Positions 25,801 to 34,278 are shown, numbered from the stretch's first letter. The stretch is DNA of 64,000 nt from Paenibacillus aquistagni (GCF_900177815.1 NZ_FXAZ01000001.1:1240001-1304000); one strand, 5' to 3'. Made by a program: numbers and translations. Notes: generated by a model from the sequence alone, not told the origin.

Positions 25801-26334
25801 GAAACGGAGTTCCCTTATTTATCATCAGACAAAGCTGTAGATGGCAATGAATCCACCCGCTGGTCAAGCAAATATGTGGATGATGCCTGGTATACCGTGG
25901 ACTTGGGAGAGGTCAAGGACATCAACAAGGTCGTCATCAAATGGCAAACCGCATACGCTGAGCAGTACCAGATTCTTGTATCGACAGACAAGACAAAGTG
26001 GACTAATATATCAGGCGAAGGGGAGGTCATCCACTCCCAAGGCAAGCTGGACATTCTTGAGTTTGATGCCAAGCAAGCCCGATATGTGAAGTTCCAAGGC
26101 GTCAAGCGGGCGACAGTATTCGGCAATTCATTCTTCGAATTCGAGGTCTATTCACCGGGGCAAGTTCCGGAGTACAAGCAGCTCATCGCTTTGATCGAAA
26201 GCTACCTTCCTAAGGTAAATGAGAATTCCAAGCTGTATAAGCTGCTGCTTCAGGTATTGAACCGCTATCCGTATGATGCCAATCGCTCCTTAGACCCCAT
26301 GAAGACATTAATAAAAGAGTTCCAAGGAAAATAG
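22822..26334 (+). CDS. Secreted multidomain GH20 hexosaminidase / lacto-N-biosidase-like enzyme
   Basis: 1170 residues from ATG 22822 (GGAGGA 5 bases upstream), which gives a signal peptide ending near AQPARA. Domains in order: a discoidin (F5/8 type C) domain at about 94-227, a GH20 N-terminal alpha/beta domain at about 327-455, the GH20 barrel at about 459-780 with 'RGLMIDVARKYF', 'IIPEIDTPGHSRAF' and the catalytic pair Asp610-Glu611 in 'HIGTDEYWG', a LamG-like lectin domain at about 801-973, a second discoidin domain at about 982-1110 and a helical tail. It should release beta-linked N-acetylhexosamine units (or lacto-N-biose) by substrate-assisted catalysis outside the cell. There are no wall-anchor motifs; the discoidin domains probably bind glycans. 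Confidence 0.92.
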   Translation: MRKTVYAKSMLLMLSMLVVLSSLLTAAQPARALSNPIGLERQNVEQQAADLERMTLSNENREAVSDDVNDQAENGVPNGEEQAAKLLAKATFSGLNLALNKPAFSSGNEVDYLSPDLAVDGKVNTRWSSKKDDNQWFYVDLGEKKAFDRVVLRWQTPADKFKIFVSDDAKSWTNVKPNDGIIQSKGGVETIDFPAREARYVKFQGVARAPVEGILYGYSFYEFEVYQLSDLQSVIEKVTASLTVQPGQTKLDWSAANIPDGYRVSVFGSDRLPVIDLEGYIRTPLVDAKVNLILLVEDLNYPDRKLLSNNISISVSGLHKQTPGRNAEPEVIPSLREWYGDTGHYKLTQSSRIVIAPNDEAVLRKAGELTREDLLDLTGYSLEVVAGKPHAGDIYLAIDPSLTWLGDEGNVFKVDQYVSITSSSATGAFFGTRTALQIIKQHDDHTIPRGEARDYPKYEQRGLMIDVARKYFTLDFLQDYVKLLSWYKMNMFQIHLNDDVGTPFADGTNAAYRLESTTYPGLASSNGHYTKQEFKELQLMGMDYGVNIIPEIDTPGHSRAFTTYNPALGTDHHLDISKPETIDFVKSLFNEYLDGDDPTFIGPDVHIGTDEYWGSDTERFRWYMDMLVKHINSKGKHPHMWGGLTQYNGTTPISNQATMDIWHEPYGAPQQAVDLGFDVINSQNVYMYIVPTVYGNYLNTQFLYDEWEPVKWETTTLPLGHPRVKGGMFSMWNDASDVNGLSMDDAHIRLLPGIQVVAEKMWTGTREDKSFARFEQRTKLVGEAPNADRSHSIQVNHPDNLVMQYLFEQDFKDESGNGFDGNAVNVDIAEGKYGQGARFNGGQSYIETPIDAIGFGWTASMWIKPDRNNPNNAVLMESPVGTLKLKQGSSGKLGFTKEHYNSTFNYVVPEGKWTHILLKGDDKGVSLFVNLDEYVERLEMQFPKMHTLVLPTLRIGSETHSFKGELDNVFIYNKAIELLNTENLALQKATESSETEFPYLSSDKAVDGNESTRWSSKYVDDAWYTVDLGEVKDINKVVIKWQTAYAEQYQILVSTDKTKWTNISGEGEVIHSQGKLDILEFDAKQARYVKFQGVKRATVFGNSFFEFEVYSPGQVPEYKQLIALIESYLPKVNENSKLYKLLLQVLNRYPYDANRSLDPMKTLIKEFQGK

Positions 26335-26362
26335 GACTCTCATGAAAGACTTGACGCATCAG

Positions 26363-26393
26363 CCCTCGTATCGACTATAATACGAGGGTTTTT
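26363..26393 (+). terminator. Intrinsic terminator of the GH20 gene
   Basis: CCCTCGTAT pairs with ATACGAGGG around CGACTATA, followed by TTTTT. Confidence 0.88.
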
Positions 26394-26604
26394 CCTTATA
26401 TGGCTTATGTTTTTTCTTTTTGCTGTCTCTATCATCAAAAACGATTGATCTTTAATCGCTTTGCATCCGATAATGAAATATAACGCCTAGCAGCTGCCAA
26501 ACTGAGGAATCGCAATCAGTCGTTAGACTGCTCAGATGGTCACATTTGAGGTTTAATAGAATTCTGCATCATCATTCATAACCGTACGGAGGGTTAACTT
26601 ACAT

Positions 26605-27042
26605 ATGCTATCAGCAAAAGTGATTGAATATTGCAAAAAAAAAGACTGGTGGTTTGAAGAAAGCACTAAAGAGTATGAACAAGCGTTGCTGACAATAGGC
26701 ATTGATCTCCATACAGATATAGCTGCCTTCTATCTCCATGCAGAAGACGGGCCTACCTTTTACAGCAGACAGCATCCCATCTATCAACTTTGCTGGTTTA
26801 TCCTACATACAGACTACAACTTGTGTCTGGACAGTGCTCATCAAGCTCTAGCATTGCCAAAAGCGTATATTCCTCTGGATTCTTTTGAAGGGGAATATGG
26901 CTACTTTTATAATAGGGAAAAAGATGAAGTGTTAGGTTTAGGTCTAGGACAGCCAATGAAGGAGTTCGCGGAAGGCAGACTGAAGCCGCAATGGAGCACC
27001 TTTAACGAGTTTCTCGAATGGTACTTTGACGTGACCGCGTAG
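26605..27042 (+). CDS. SMI1/KNR4 (SUKH)-like small protein
   Basis: 145 residues. No clear motif, but the order of short strands and the C-terminal 'FEGEYGYFYNREKDEVLGLGLG' followed by 'WSTFNEFLEWYF' is that of SUKH-type proteins, where a final Phe/Trp-rich helix closes the domain. Soluble and acidic. GGAGGG lies 11 bases before the ATG. It stands alone about 6 kb from the other SUKH gene. The family call is tentative; an immunity-type protein is the best guess. Confidence 0.65.
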   Translation: MLSAKVIEYCKKKDWWFEESTKEYEQALLTIGIDLHTDIAAFYLHAEDGPTFYSRQHPIYQLCWFILHTDYNLCLDSAHQALALPKAYIPLDSFEGEYGYFYNREKDEVLGLGLGQPMKEFAEGRLKPQWSTFNEFLEWYFDVTA

Positions 27043-27161
27043 CACTTTTCATTGGTTATCGTAGTATTTTTCAATCTTGTAGAGATTTTTCATAGCCATA
27101 CTTTATTATCCGTTAGGGTCCATGATCGGTTATGCTTCCTAGAGGAAAGGAAGTGAACCTT

Positions 27162-27965
27162 ATGACAAGTCAAGCTCGTTTCGGGGAAGAAGAGACAGGT
27201 GGTGCAAGGTTATCAGCTCAAGGGGCAATGCCTGCATTCTCACAGTCAATCATTGATTTCTGGGAAAAGCCCTTTGTGAATGGAGACATTGTCTATTGCG
27301 ATAGCATCTTGTCAATAACGGTCAATCGAGAACTGAGCGAAGATCGACGGGTCATGGTGCTGGAAACCGCCGATGGACGGATCAGAGCGGCACTAACCCC
27401 TCTAATTGCTGATAAGATAGGGTTATCACAACTTCAACACCATAACCTCACGATAGATACCTTCCAGCAAAAAATGCATGAAGCGGGAGTCTGCCTGCAT
27501 GGCGCGGATTATCTGTTCTACTATTCAAATGCGAATAAGAACATACTGCTGCAGGAAGGCGTGAAAGGCGATTTGCGCCAGTTGAGCGCTGAAGACGAAG
27601 ACGTTTTTTCTGCATTCCAATCCTCTGCCTCGGAACAAGACCTGGATGATGCTTATATTGAATTAGACCATTGGGCGGTGTTCGGTTCATTTGATGAACA
27701 GCAGCAGCTGGTCAGTGCCGCCAGCATGTATCCATGGGAGAATGCCCGCATCGCGGATCTTGGTGTACTGACGCTTACAAGCTTTAGAGGAAAGGGACAT
27801 GCTCGGCAAGTGGTGCGTTCTATCAGCAAACACGCTTATGAACATGGATATGAACCCCAATATCGATGCCAGCTCGATAACGCGGCATCCACAGCGCTTG
27901 CTAAGGCAGCAGGCCTAACGCTGTTTGGCAAGTGGGATGTAATTTCTCCAGACTGCATGGCCTGA
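27162..27965 (+). CDS. GNAT-family N-acetyltransferase
   Basis: 267 residues from ATG 27162 (AAGGAAGTGA upstream; ATG 27132 is possible). The N-terminal half resembles the non-catalytic half of tandem GNAT proteins. The C-terminal half has the acetyl-CoA site 'LGVLTLTSFRGKGHARQVVRSI' and the closing 'NAASTALAKAAGL...GKWDVIS' typical of small-molecule acetyltransferases. Monocistronic, followed by a hairpin. Substrate unknown. Confidence 0.85.
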   Translation: MTSQARFGEEETGGARLSAQGAMPAFSQSIIDFWEKPFVNGDIVYCDSILSITVNRELSEDRRVMVLETADGRIRAALTPLIADKIGLSQLQHHNLTIDTFQQKMHEAGVCLHGADYLFYYSNANKNILLQEGVKGDLRQLSAEDEDVFSAFQSSASEQDLDDAYIELDHWAVFGSFDEQQQLVSAASMYPWENARIADLGVLTLTSFRGKGHARQVVRSISKHAYEHGYEPQYRCQLDNAASTALAKAAGLTLFGKWDVISPDCMA

Positions 27966-28073
27966 ATCTAGATAGATGGTATCCGAGTGATCACCCAATC
28001 CATCATGAAATATAATTGAGCCGTCTGCTACAAACGCTATTCTATAGTATGTAGTGCCTAACATCATACAACA

Positions 28074-28104
28074 AACAACCGCGCCATATGTTGACGCGGT
28101 TGTT
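28074..28104. terminator. Hairpin between convergent GNAT and aminopeptidase genes
   Basis: AACAACCGCG pairs exactly with CGCGGTTGTT around CCATATGTTGA. T content after the stem is low on both strands; it may still end both transcripts. Confidence 0.55.
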
Positions 28105-28139
28105 GCACATTACATCAGCTATGCGTGATGCCTAATCGG

Positions 28140-29372
28140 CTAAAAGGCCCAGTTGCCCTTGCGAAATAGCGGTTCTGTGCTTCCATCCGTAAGCTCGCCA
28201 TCGATATCCATTGCAGAAGAACCGATCATGAAGTCAACATGAATGAGGCTTGTATTCAATCCATGCTCGTCTAATTCGTGTTCAGCCATATCTGAGCCCC
28301 CTTCCAGACAGAAGGGATATGCACTGCCAATAGCCAGATGGCAGGCAGCATTTTCATCAAAGAGCGTATGGTAGAATAATAGACCCGTATCTGAGATAGG
28401 GGAGCGATGGGGAACTAGCGCGACTTCACCTAGATAAGCCGCTCCTTCATCAGTAGCGATTAGCTTCTTCAGCACGTCTAGCCCTTCAGCAGCCTGAATG
28501 CCAATGATCTTTCCCTTATCAAATGTAAACGAGGCGTCCTTGATGATCTTGCCTCCCCAGCTTAACGGCCTCGTACTGCGGACCGTACCGAAAACGCCCT
28601 CCTTGAGTGGCGCTGTCCAGATCTCCTCAGATGGGATGTTCGCAACAAAAGGAATGCCTTTTGCATTCACATTGCCTGCATCGCTCACCCAAAGGTGCTC
28701 TCGGGGCAATTCTATTCTTAAGTCAGTGCCGTCCCCACGATATTGGAGCGCTCGATATCTTCTTGCATTCAACTGGCTGGCCTTGTCATGAAGCGTCTGA
28801 AGATGCTTTCGCCAAGCTTCATTGGGGTTGTCCGAATGGATTCTTACTGCACTAAATATAGCCTCCCACAACGAATCTATCAAATGCTCTTCATCAACGT
28901 CTGGAAATACCTTAGCAGCCCAAGCTGTCGTAGGTACTGTCACGATGGACCAGCTGATTTTGTTAGACATGCCGTAGCTCCGAAAGCGGGATAATGCTGT
29001 TGACTTCGCTTTGTTTGCATTTGTTATGCGTTCTGGATCAATTCCATTTAACAAATCAGGCGCTGGGGCAATCACGGTCAAAAACGCAGCATCATGCTCA
29101 GCAAACTGCTCCCATCCTTTCGCCCGAAACGCAGGATATTCATGGAACGCCTCATCTGGTGCCAGCTCATACTTGATGCGTGTAATCTCGTCGTCGCTCC
29201 ATTCAATATAGACATCCTTGGCACCGACTTCATACGCTCTTCTAGCAATAAGCCGAACAAAAGGCGCCGCCAGGATGGGTGCCGTAACCACAAGCGTTTG
29301 TCCTTGCTGAACATTGACGCCAACTTCAACCACAAGCGCGGCATAACGCTGCATTTTTTCTTGAACATTCAT
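28140..29372 (-). CDS. ampS: M29-family metallo-aminopeptidase (AmpS/PepS type)
   Basis: 410 residues, the usual length for B. subtilis AmpS-type enzymes. The family features are the N-terminal 'VEVGVNVQQGQTLVV', the metal site residues in 'EEIWTAPLKEGVFGTV', 'YLGEVALVPHRSPI', and the C-terminal 'NTSLIHVDFMIGS' with Glu, His and Asp ligands. It cleaves N-terminal residues from peptides in the cytoplasm using two divalent metals. GGGAGAA lies about 9 bases before the ATG. It converges on a GNAT gene and follows an alpha/beta hydrolase on the same strand by 51 bases, possibly co-transcribed. Confidence 0.92.
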   Translation of the reverse strand: MNVQEKMQRYAALVVEVGVNVQQGQTLVVTAPILAAPFVRLIARRAYEVGAKDVYIEWSDDEITRIKYELAPDEAFHEYPAFRAKGWEQFAEHDAAFLTVIAPAPDLLNGIDPERITNANKAKSTALSRFRSYGMSNKISWSIVTVPTTAWAAKVFPDVDEEHLIDSLWEAIFSAVRIHSDNPNEAWRKHLQTLHDKASQLNARRYRALQYRGDGTDLRIELPREHLWVSDAGNVNAKGIPFVANIPSEEIWTAPLKEGVFGTVRSTRPLSWGGKIIKDASFTFDKGKIIGIQAAEGLDVLKKLIATDEGAAYLGEVALVPHRSPISDTGLLFYHTLFDENAACHLAIGSAYPFCLEGGSDMAEHELDEHGLNTSLIHVDFMIGSSAMDIDGELTDGSTEPLFRKGNWAF

Positions 29373-29423
29373 CGTATATATTCTCCCAATAGACGTTATG
29401 TTTAAGTTAAAGGGGCATTATTG

Positions 29424-30425
29424 TTATCTTGCAAAGGTATCTGTTATCCACTTTGAGAATTTTTCTTTCTCTTCAAAATGAGGATAGTGAGCGGATTGCT
29501 CGAAAGTTATAAATTCTTTATGATCAGCATCAAGCTGATCAAGGTAAGTCTTGGCTGATTGTGCGGATGTCATGTAGTCGTATTGTCCCATGATAAAATA
29601 TACGGGGAGCTCCAGCTTCGTTACAATAGTAGGCAATGGCTCTTTGATGGCTTGCCCAATTAATGGCGCCTGGACGAAGGAGACGCCTTGGTTATAACGA
29701 ATGCGATCCAACAGATTATACTCGGGTCCAAACCAAAATCCTTTTTCCAAGTCGGCATTCTCATCTATTAATCTAGCAGCGCCGCCATATTTTCGAACAT
29801 ATTTGCGCGGAGTTAGCATTTCGCCGCTTTTGACTTTGTCTGTTAGTCCTTGCAGATATTCGAGATCATCGGAATTGCCGCTTGATGCTGCTTGACTAAT
29901 GGTGAATTGCAAACCATCCCATTCGCTTTCTTGAATGTCGGACATTTGACCGATGCCGATGTAAGCTTCATATTTCTCAGGAGCTCGCTCTGCAGCCTGT
30001 ATGCCTATGTAAGTTCCGAAGGAATGTCCAGCTAATATGACTTTCTTTTGATTGAAGCGAGTGGCTATGTAATCCGTCAGTGCTAATAGATCATCGACTA
30101 ATAGATCTGTAGAAAGGTTAGCATAATCCTCGCCAAAGTGATAGGATTTGCCGCTTGCTCTTTGATCGTAATGGACAATTGTAAAATTGTTCTCCAATTG
30201 CTTCTGATATTTGGTGACATAAGGTATCTCTGAAACGCCTGGACCACCATGCACAAAAATAATAATCGGATTGTGCTTGTCATGACCTCGTATCATCAGT
30301 TCATGATGAGTGCCATTGATTTCGACTTGCTTGAGTTCGCTAATGCTGTTTTCTCCCTCTATCTTAGATGTCCAAGTAGGGAAGATCAATGCGATTCCGA
30401 CTAATAATATGATCGCGAGAACCAC
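29424..30425 (-). CDS. Membrane-anchored alpha/beta hydrolase (proline iminopeptidase-like)
   Basis: 333 residues from GTG at 30425. 'IIFVHGGPGVSE' (oxyanion HGGPG), 'HYDQRASGKS' and the nucleophile elbow 'LAGHSFGTYIG' place it in the S33/proline-iminopeptidase-like group; the catalytic Asp is in 'MGQYDYMTSA' and the His in 'QSAHYPHFEE'. The N-terminus is a membrane anchor. The start is doubtful: no ribosome site precedes the GTG, while 15 in-frame codons upstream read 'ETIKRLYKILFY', a natural anchor start. An ATG in another frame at about 30461 would join if an A4 run had five A. See the separate finding. Confidence 0.8.
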   Translation of the reverse strand: MVLAIILLVGIALIFPTWTSKIEGENSISELKQVEINGTHHELMIRGHDKHNPIIIFVHGGPGVSEIPYVTKYQKQLENNFTIVHYDQRASGKSYHFGEDYANLSTDLLVDDLLALTDYIATRFNQKKVILAGHSFGTYIGIQAAERAPEKYEAYIGIGQMSDIQESEWDGLQFTISQAASSGNSDDLEYLQGLTDKVKSGEMLTPRKYVRKYGGAARLIDENADLEKGFWFGPEYNLLDRIRYNQGVSFVQAPLIGQAIKEPLPTIVTKLELPVYFIMGQYDYMTSAQSAKTYLDQLDADHKEFITFEQSAHYPHFEEKEKFSKWITDTFAR

Positions 30426-30798
30426 ATAGAACAGGATTTTGTATAACCTTTTGATAGTCTCATCTCCCTCATGCTGTTAAGGTGCTGCTGCCAAAATGAC
30501 GTACAAACTTGCTTAGCTGTGACTATAACTAGCTTATCTTGATATGTAGAACTTGGTAACAGCCTGTGGTCTATTAACACACTCGACTTATGTCTAGATG
30601 AAGAGGGGGACTTAGATCGGGATAGGGGCTATCTTCTAACAAAAGGAGAATCAAACAAATGGTAGTTGTTATTGGTTGAAGTAAAGGTTTAGACTGGAAA
30701 TAGCATTCGGAGAGAGCTTAAGCTTTTGAAGTTTAGGAAAATTGCGAAGAAAAGATACGAGTTCCTTCTTCAACATTAATCGAAGTTGAGGTGTTGTC
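30426..30798. other. Intergenic region with a remnant start
   Basis: It separates the divergent alpha/beta hydrolase and ADP-ribosylglycohydrolase genes. AAAAGGAG followed by ATG and five more codons before TGA, near 30641-30678, looks like the start of a decayed gene. No clear promoter pair was found. Confidence 0.35.
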
Positions 30799-31680
30799 AT
30801 GTATATTCCATTAAATAATCGTATCAAAGGCGGACTCTATGGCGTAGCTGTAGGCGACGCCCTTGGCGGGACGACGGAATTTATGAATGTTGATGAGATA
30901 GAAGCCAAGCATGGTTACTTGACGGAGATCATTGGCGGCGGGGTATGGAGCCTGGAACCAGGGGAAGTAACTGACGATACAATGATGACGCTTTGCGTTG
31001 CTGAGGGCATTCTTGAATACCCGGCAGAGCCGATGGAGGCGATCGGGCGTTACTTCATGAAATGGTACGAGTCTCGGCCTAAGGATATCGGGAATATCAT
31101 ACGCCATGTCTTGCAAAAATACGATGGCGACTGGCTCGAGGCAGCCTTCATTGCTCACATGGATCTGGGACAAAGTGGAGGAAACGGATCTCTTATGCGA
31201 TGCTTGCCTGCTGCACTGGCCTACAAGGACCCAGCAGACATCGAGCGTGTAACCGTCGTACAGTCCCGAATGACGCATTATGATCCTAGATGCGCCGAGA
31301 TCTGCGTGATGTATAACCGGATGGCCTACAGGCTTCTGCATGGCGAAGACTTAAGGACTGTCATTCGATCCGAAACAGCTGGAAGCGAATACGAGGGCCA
31401 GATTGAAGAAGTGCCGGATTGTCCTCCAAGCGGCTTTGTCGTGCATACCTTTAGATGGGTGCTGCATATATTGCTCCAGTCAAAGGATTATGCTGAAGTT
31501 GTACAGAAGGCTGCTAATCTGGGAGGGGATTCTGATACGATTGGTGCGATTGCCGGAGGGCTGGCAGGCATCTATTACGGTTATGAAGGCATCCCTGTTC
31601 GATATGTTGAGGCAATCCTGATCAAAGACAAGCTCAATAGATTGGCCTCACAGCTTTATGCGCTGAGAGTGTCATCATGA
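30799..31680 (+). CDS. ADP-ribosylglycohydrolase family protein
   Basis: 293 residues. Metal-binding motifs of the DraG/ARH family are in place: 'GVAVGDALGGTTEF' , 'TDDTMMTL', 'GGNGSLMRCLPAAL' and 'GGDSDTIGAIAGGLAG', which hold the two Mg/Mn ions that bind ADP-ribose. It should remove ADP-ribose from proteins, nucleic acids or small molecules. The ADP-ribosyltransferase it reverses is not in the window. GAGGTG lies 7 bases before the ATG. Such proteins can also serve as immunity factors against ADP-ribosylating toxins. Confidence 0.92.
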   Translation: MYIPLNNRIKGGLYGVAVGDALGGTTEFMNVDEIEAKHGYLTEIIGGGVWSLEPGEVTDDTMMTLCVAEGILEYPAEPMEAIGRYFMKWYESRPKDIGNIIRHVLQKYDGDWLEAAFIAHMDLGQSGGNGSLMRCLPAALAYKDPADIERVTVVQSRMTHYDPRCAEICVMYNRMAYRLLHGEDLRTVIRSETAGSEYEGQIEEVPDCPPSGFVVHTFRWVLHILLQSKDYAEVVQKAANLGGDSDTIGAIAGGLAGIYYGYEGIPVRYVEAILIKDKLNRLASQLYALRVSS

Positions 31681-31735
31681 AGATTGAAACTTCAGCTTGA
31701 TGATGATTGCTTGAATACGTTAACCTCCCTATTAG

Positions 31736-31768
31736 ATGAGCCGCCATGCTTATGCATGAGCGGCTCAT
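31736..31768 (+). terminator. Hairpin after the ADP-ribosylglycohydrolase gene
   Basis: ATGAGCCGC pairs with GCGGCTCAT with an inner ATGC/GCAT step. There is no T tract, so its role as terminator is tentative. Confidence 0.4.
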
Positions 31769-31846
31769 GTCATGTCTATATGCTTGATCGTTAATGAGAG
31801 AATCATCGTGTGAGGTTAGAATTCGTGATTGGGCATATTACAATTC

Positions 31847-32176
31847 CTAATCCTCTAAGTAGACATATCCTTGATAATAAGCTCTATAGTAAGCTCCCAT
31901 ATCCTTAATATCATATCGATCCAGTACTCCTGCCCATTGTCCCCTTGCGTCTGTGAAGGAATGAAGTGTAGTTGCTGGAATGCTGGCATCTTTGGCAAAG
32001 TCCCGGGTTATGCCCGTTACATACTTCTTCTGCATAACAGCAGCTGTAATCGGTGCTTGTGGCATGCTTTGACCTGTGGTAGAAACATGATTCGCAGCAC
32101 TAGCAATACCGCTCATTGTTGACAGTAGAATAGCCGTCACGGATAAACATTTAATCGCTCGTTTCACTTTTAACAT
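31847..32176 (-). CDS. Small secreted protein
   Basis: 109 residues with an N-terminal signal peptide (KVKRAIK, hydrophobic core, cut near SAANHV). The mature part is about 82 residues with no cysteines and a tyrosine-rich end (YYRAYYQGYVYLED). No family recognised. AAAGGAGATGATTAG just before the ATG is a very strong ribosome site, so it is likely well expressed. It could be an extracellular peptide or small wall-associated protein. Confidence 0.75.
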   Translation of the reverse strand: MLKVKRAIKCLSVTAILLSTMSGIASAANHVSTTGQSMPQAPITAAVMQKKYVTGITRDFAKDASIPATTLHSFTDARGQWAGVLDRYDIKDMGAYYRAYYQGYVYLED

Positions 32177-32499
32177 CTAATCATCTCCTTTGATGGCATT
32201 TATTACATACAAATCCTATCATTGATAGTTCAAATTTTAAAGTTATTATATTGCATATTTACTATTTTATAGCGATATCCTAATCATTTCACAAGGGCCG
32301 AGAAATCATGAAGAATCCATGAATAAAGGGGAGGAAACCTTGCCTAACCAACTAAATGATGGTATGATTCCCATAATTATAACGAAAGCGAGTGATTTCA
32401 TATGACAGTCTGCTCTGACAACCCATTCTTAACTATTGAGGTACGGAAGGGCTAAACGATACCGCTTCTTCCGTACCTACAAACGGAGGAGAATCATCT
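32177..32499 (+). other. Intergenic region with leader ORF and hairpin before the methyltransferase
   Basis: The first part is AT-rich and should hold the divergent promoters. An 17-codon frame starts at ATG 32402 and ends with TAA at 32453-32455. Its end overlaps an 11-base perfect stem, AGGTACGGAAG (32439-32449) with CTTCCGTACCT (32468-32478), which ends just before the GGAGGAG of the methyltransferase gene. Confidence 0.5.
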
Positions 32500-33261
32500 A
32501 TGTTTAGTTATTACAGCAAGCTTTGCACCGAAGTCTACGACCTTACTAAGCCTGTAGGCTGCTCGTTAAATGGCGACATTGAGTATTACCAAGAAAGACT
32601 AAAGACATGCTCAGGACGAATTCTTGAAGCTGCCGTTGGTTCAGGGCGATTCTTGATCCCGCTGCTTGAAGCCGGCTATACCGTTGATGGCATTGACTAT
32701 TCGCCTGAGATGCTGGAGTCTTGTCGCAAGCGCTGTGAGGAAAGAGGTTTGCATTCTAATCTGTACGAAGCGCGGCTGCAGGACTTCACTTTGCCGCATC
32801 AATATGAAGCAATCATTATCCCAACGGGCTCTTTCTGTCTGCTTGAAAATCGAGAGGATTCTCTTGCGGCATTAAGATGTTTCTATAAACATCTTGCTCC
32901 AGGAGGACGCCTGATTGTTGATCTCCATTTGCCTTATGATTGGAAGCCAGCTGAGATTACAACTTCAACCTTTTCTCTGCCAGATGGGGACGGCATCACG
33001 ATGGAGTGCAGATCGATTGAGATGGATTGGCTGCATCAATACACGGTCTCGTATATCAAGTACGAGAAATGGCGCCAAGGAAAGCTGATTCAAAGCGAGC
33101 TGCAACGCTTTGCGCTTCGCTGGTACGGGGTCGAGGAGTTCAAGCTGATATTGAGCAGCTTGGGATACGCTGATATTACATGCTCTGCGGATTATGTATA
33201 TGGCCAACAACCATCTCGTGGGGATCAGATGATCACATTTGAAGCCATACGCAAGCCATAA
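32500..33261 (+). CDS. Class I SAM-dependent methyltransferase
   Basis: 253 residues. Motif I 'RILEAAVGSGRFLIPLLEAG' binds S-adenosylmethionine, with the acidic loop 'VDGIDYSPEMLESCRKR' and post-motif 'LHLPYDW'. The C-terminal 'RWYGVEEFKLILSSLGYADI' is common in small-molecule and antibiotic-type methyltransferases. GGAGGAG precedes the ATG. A perfect hairpin and a short leader frame sit in front of it, and a terminator follows. Substrate unknown. Confidence 0.88.
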   Translation: MFSYYSKLCTEVYDLTKPVGCSLNGDIEYYQERLKTCSGRILEAAVGSGRFLIPLLEAGYTVDGIDYSPEMLESCRKRCEERGLHSNLYEARLQDFTLPHQYEAIIIPTGSFCLLENREDSLAALRCFYKHLAPGGRLIVDLHLPYDWKPAEITTSTFSLPDGDGITMECRSIEMDWLHQYTVSYIKYEKWRQGKLIQSELQRFALRWYGVEEFKLILSSLGYADITCSADYVYGQQPSRGDQMITFEAIRKP

Positions 33262-33267
33262 CGTTAC

Positions 33268-33300
33268 AAAAGCTGTTGTCTCATGGACAACAGCTTTTTT
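33268..33300 (+). terminator. Intrinsic terminator of the methyltransferase gene
   Basis: AAAGCTGTTGTC pairs exactly with GACAACAGCTTT around TCATG, with TTTT after. Confidence 0.9.
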
Positions 33301-33405
33301 GCTGTAAGCAAGCGCTTTATGGCACTAAACGAAATATTGCACTTCTAACTCCAATATGTCTGCATATCGTGTTCCAGCAGCACGACAATTCGTAAGATTG
33401 ACCGC

Positions 33406-34278
33406 TCAGATCCAATCTCCAAAAATGGCGCGGGCCTTGTCCCAATCGACGCCCAACCTGCCTTGCCAACCCGCCCAAGGCATTTCCATGTCGGAACGGC
33501 CTTTGGTGTTATCAAGTTCATACTCTGCGTTAATAATCGCCTCTTTGTCCGTCCAACGATCTGGCGCAAGCTCCACGAGTCGGTTAGGCACCACGCCCAC
33601 CGTGGCCAGCGACTGGAGTATGCCGCGCCGAATGCCGCTGCTTCCTTTTATAATCTTCTCCGCAGTGAGGCGCTTCTCATATTGGCCTGGGGTTTCGCTC
33701 ACATCCGCTCGGTCTATGCTATGCAGCAGCTGACGGAACATTTGCTTGTCTTGTTCAGTCGGAAGAATAGGACCTTGCTCCAATATCTGTGCAAACTCGG
33801 ACATATCCACGTATGCACCAAGGCTCGTCCCACTATAGTTGCTGCCCAGATGCATCGCATAGCGAATGAACGACAGATTGTCCCAGCCTTCAGCACTGTA
33901 ACTGAATGCGCACACCTTGCATGCACGGAATCGCTCGGCTTCCGCATAATCATGGTGAGGAGTATGAATCATGGTGTGGTAGCTTCCCAATGCGGAGATG
34001 CCTCTGCGATAGCTTCCGCCAACCCCGGCTACAAAGGCATTCGCGATGCTTTCCCAAGAAAACAAGTCATTCGAGCTTTGTTCGATCAGCTTACCGATGA
34101 TCTCGTCATGGCGAATATCCTGCAGATCATTGGCCACCCAGCCACTGGCCTGAAGCAGCTCTTGCTCGGCGAAAGTCAGTGTAGTCGTCTTATAAATGGA
34201 TACTTTACGCTCCGCATCATAGTCCTTATTTTCATAATGATACAGCTTTTTAAGTACCCGCAACATTTTGCTGTCCAT
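33406..34278 (-). CDS. Hypothetical protein
   Basis: 290 residues. No signal peptide or membrane segment and no family recognised. There is a 'FRACKVCAFSY' cysteine pair near residue 125 and a Trp-rich C-terminus (MPWAGWQGRLGVDWD). AAAGGAG is 7 bases before the ATG, which decides this strand over a comparably long frame on the plus strand. Its upstream flank holds a possible small RNA on the same strand. Confidence 0.7.
   Translation of the reverse strand: MDSKMLRVLKKLYHYENKDYDAERKVSIYKTTTLTFAEQELLQASGWVANDLQDIRHDEIIGKLIEQSSNDLFSWESIANAFVAGVGGSYRRGISALGSYHTMIHTPHHDYAEAERFRACKVCAFSYSAEGWDNLSFIRYAMHLGSNYSGTSLGAYVDMSEFAQILEQGPILPTEQDKQMFRQLLHSIDRADVSETPGQYEKRLTAEKIIKGSSGIRRGILQSLATVGVVPNRLVELAPDRWTDKEAIINAEYELDNTKGRSDMEMPWAGWQGRLGVDWDKARAIFGDWI

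Noticed and set aside
28074-28104. Repeat unit of a CRISPR array or attachment site
   Set aside because: It is a single hairpin. No evenly spaced direct repeats, integrase or tRNA gene were found anywhere in the window.
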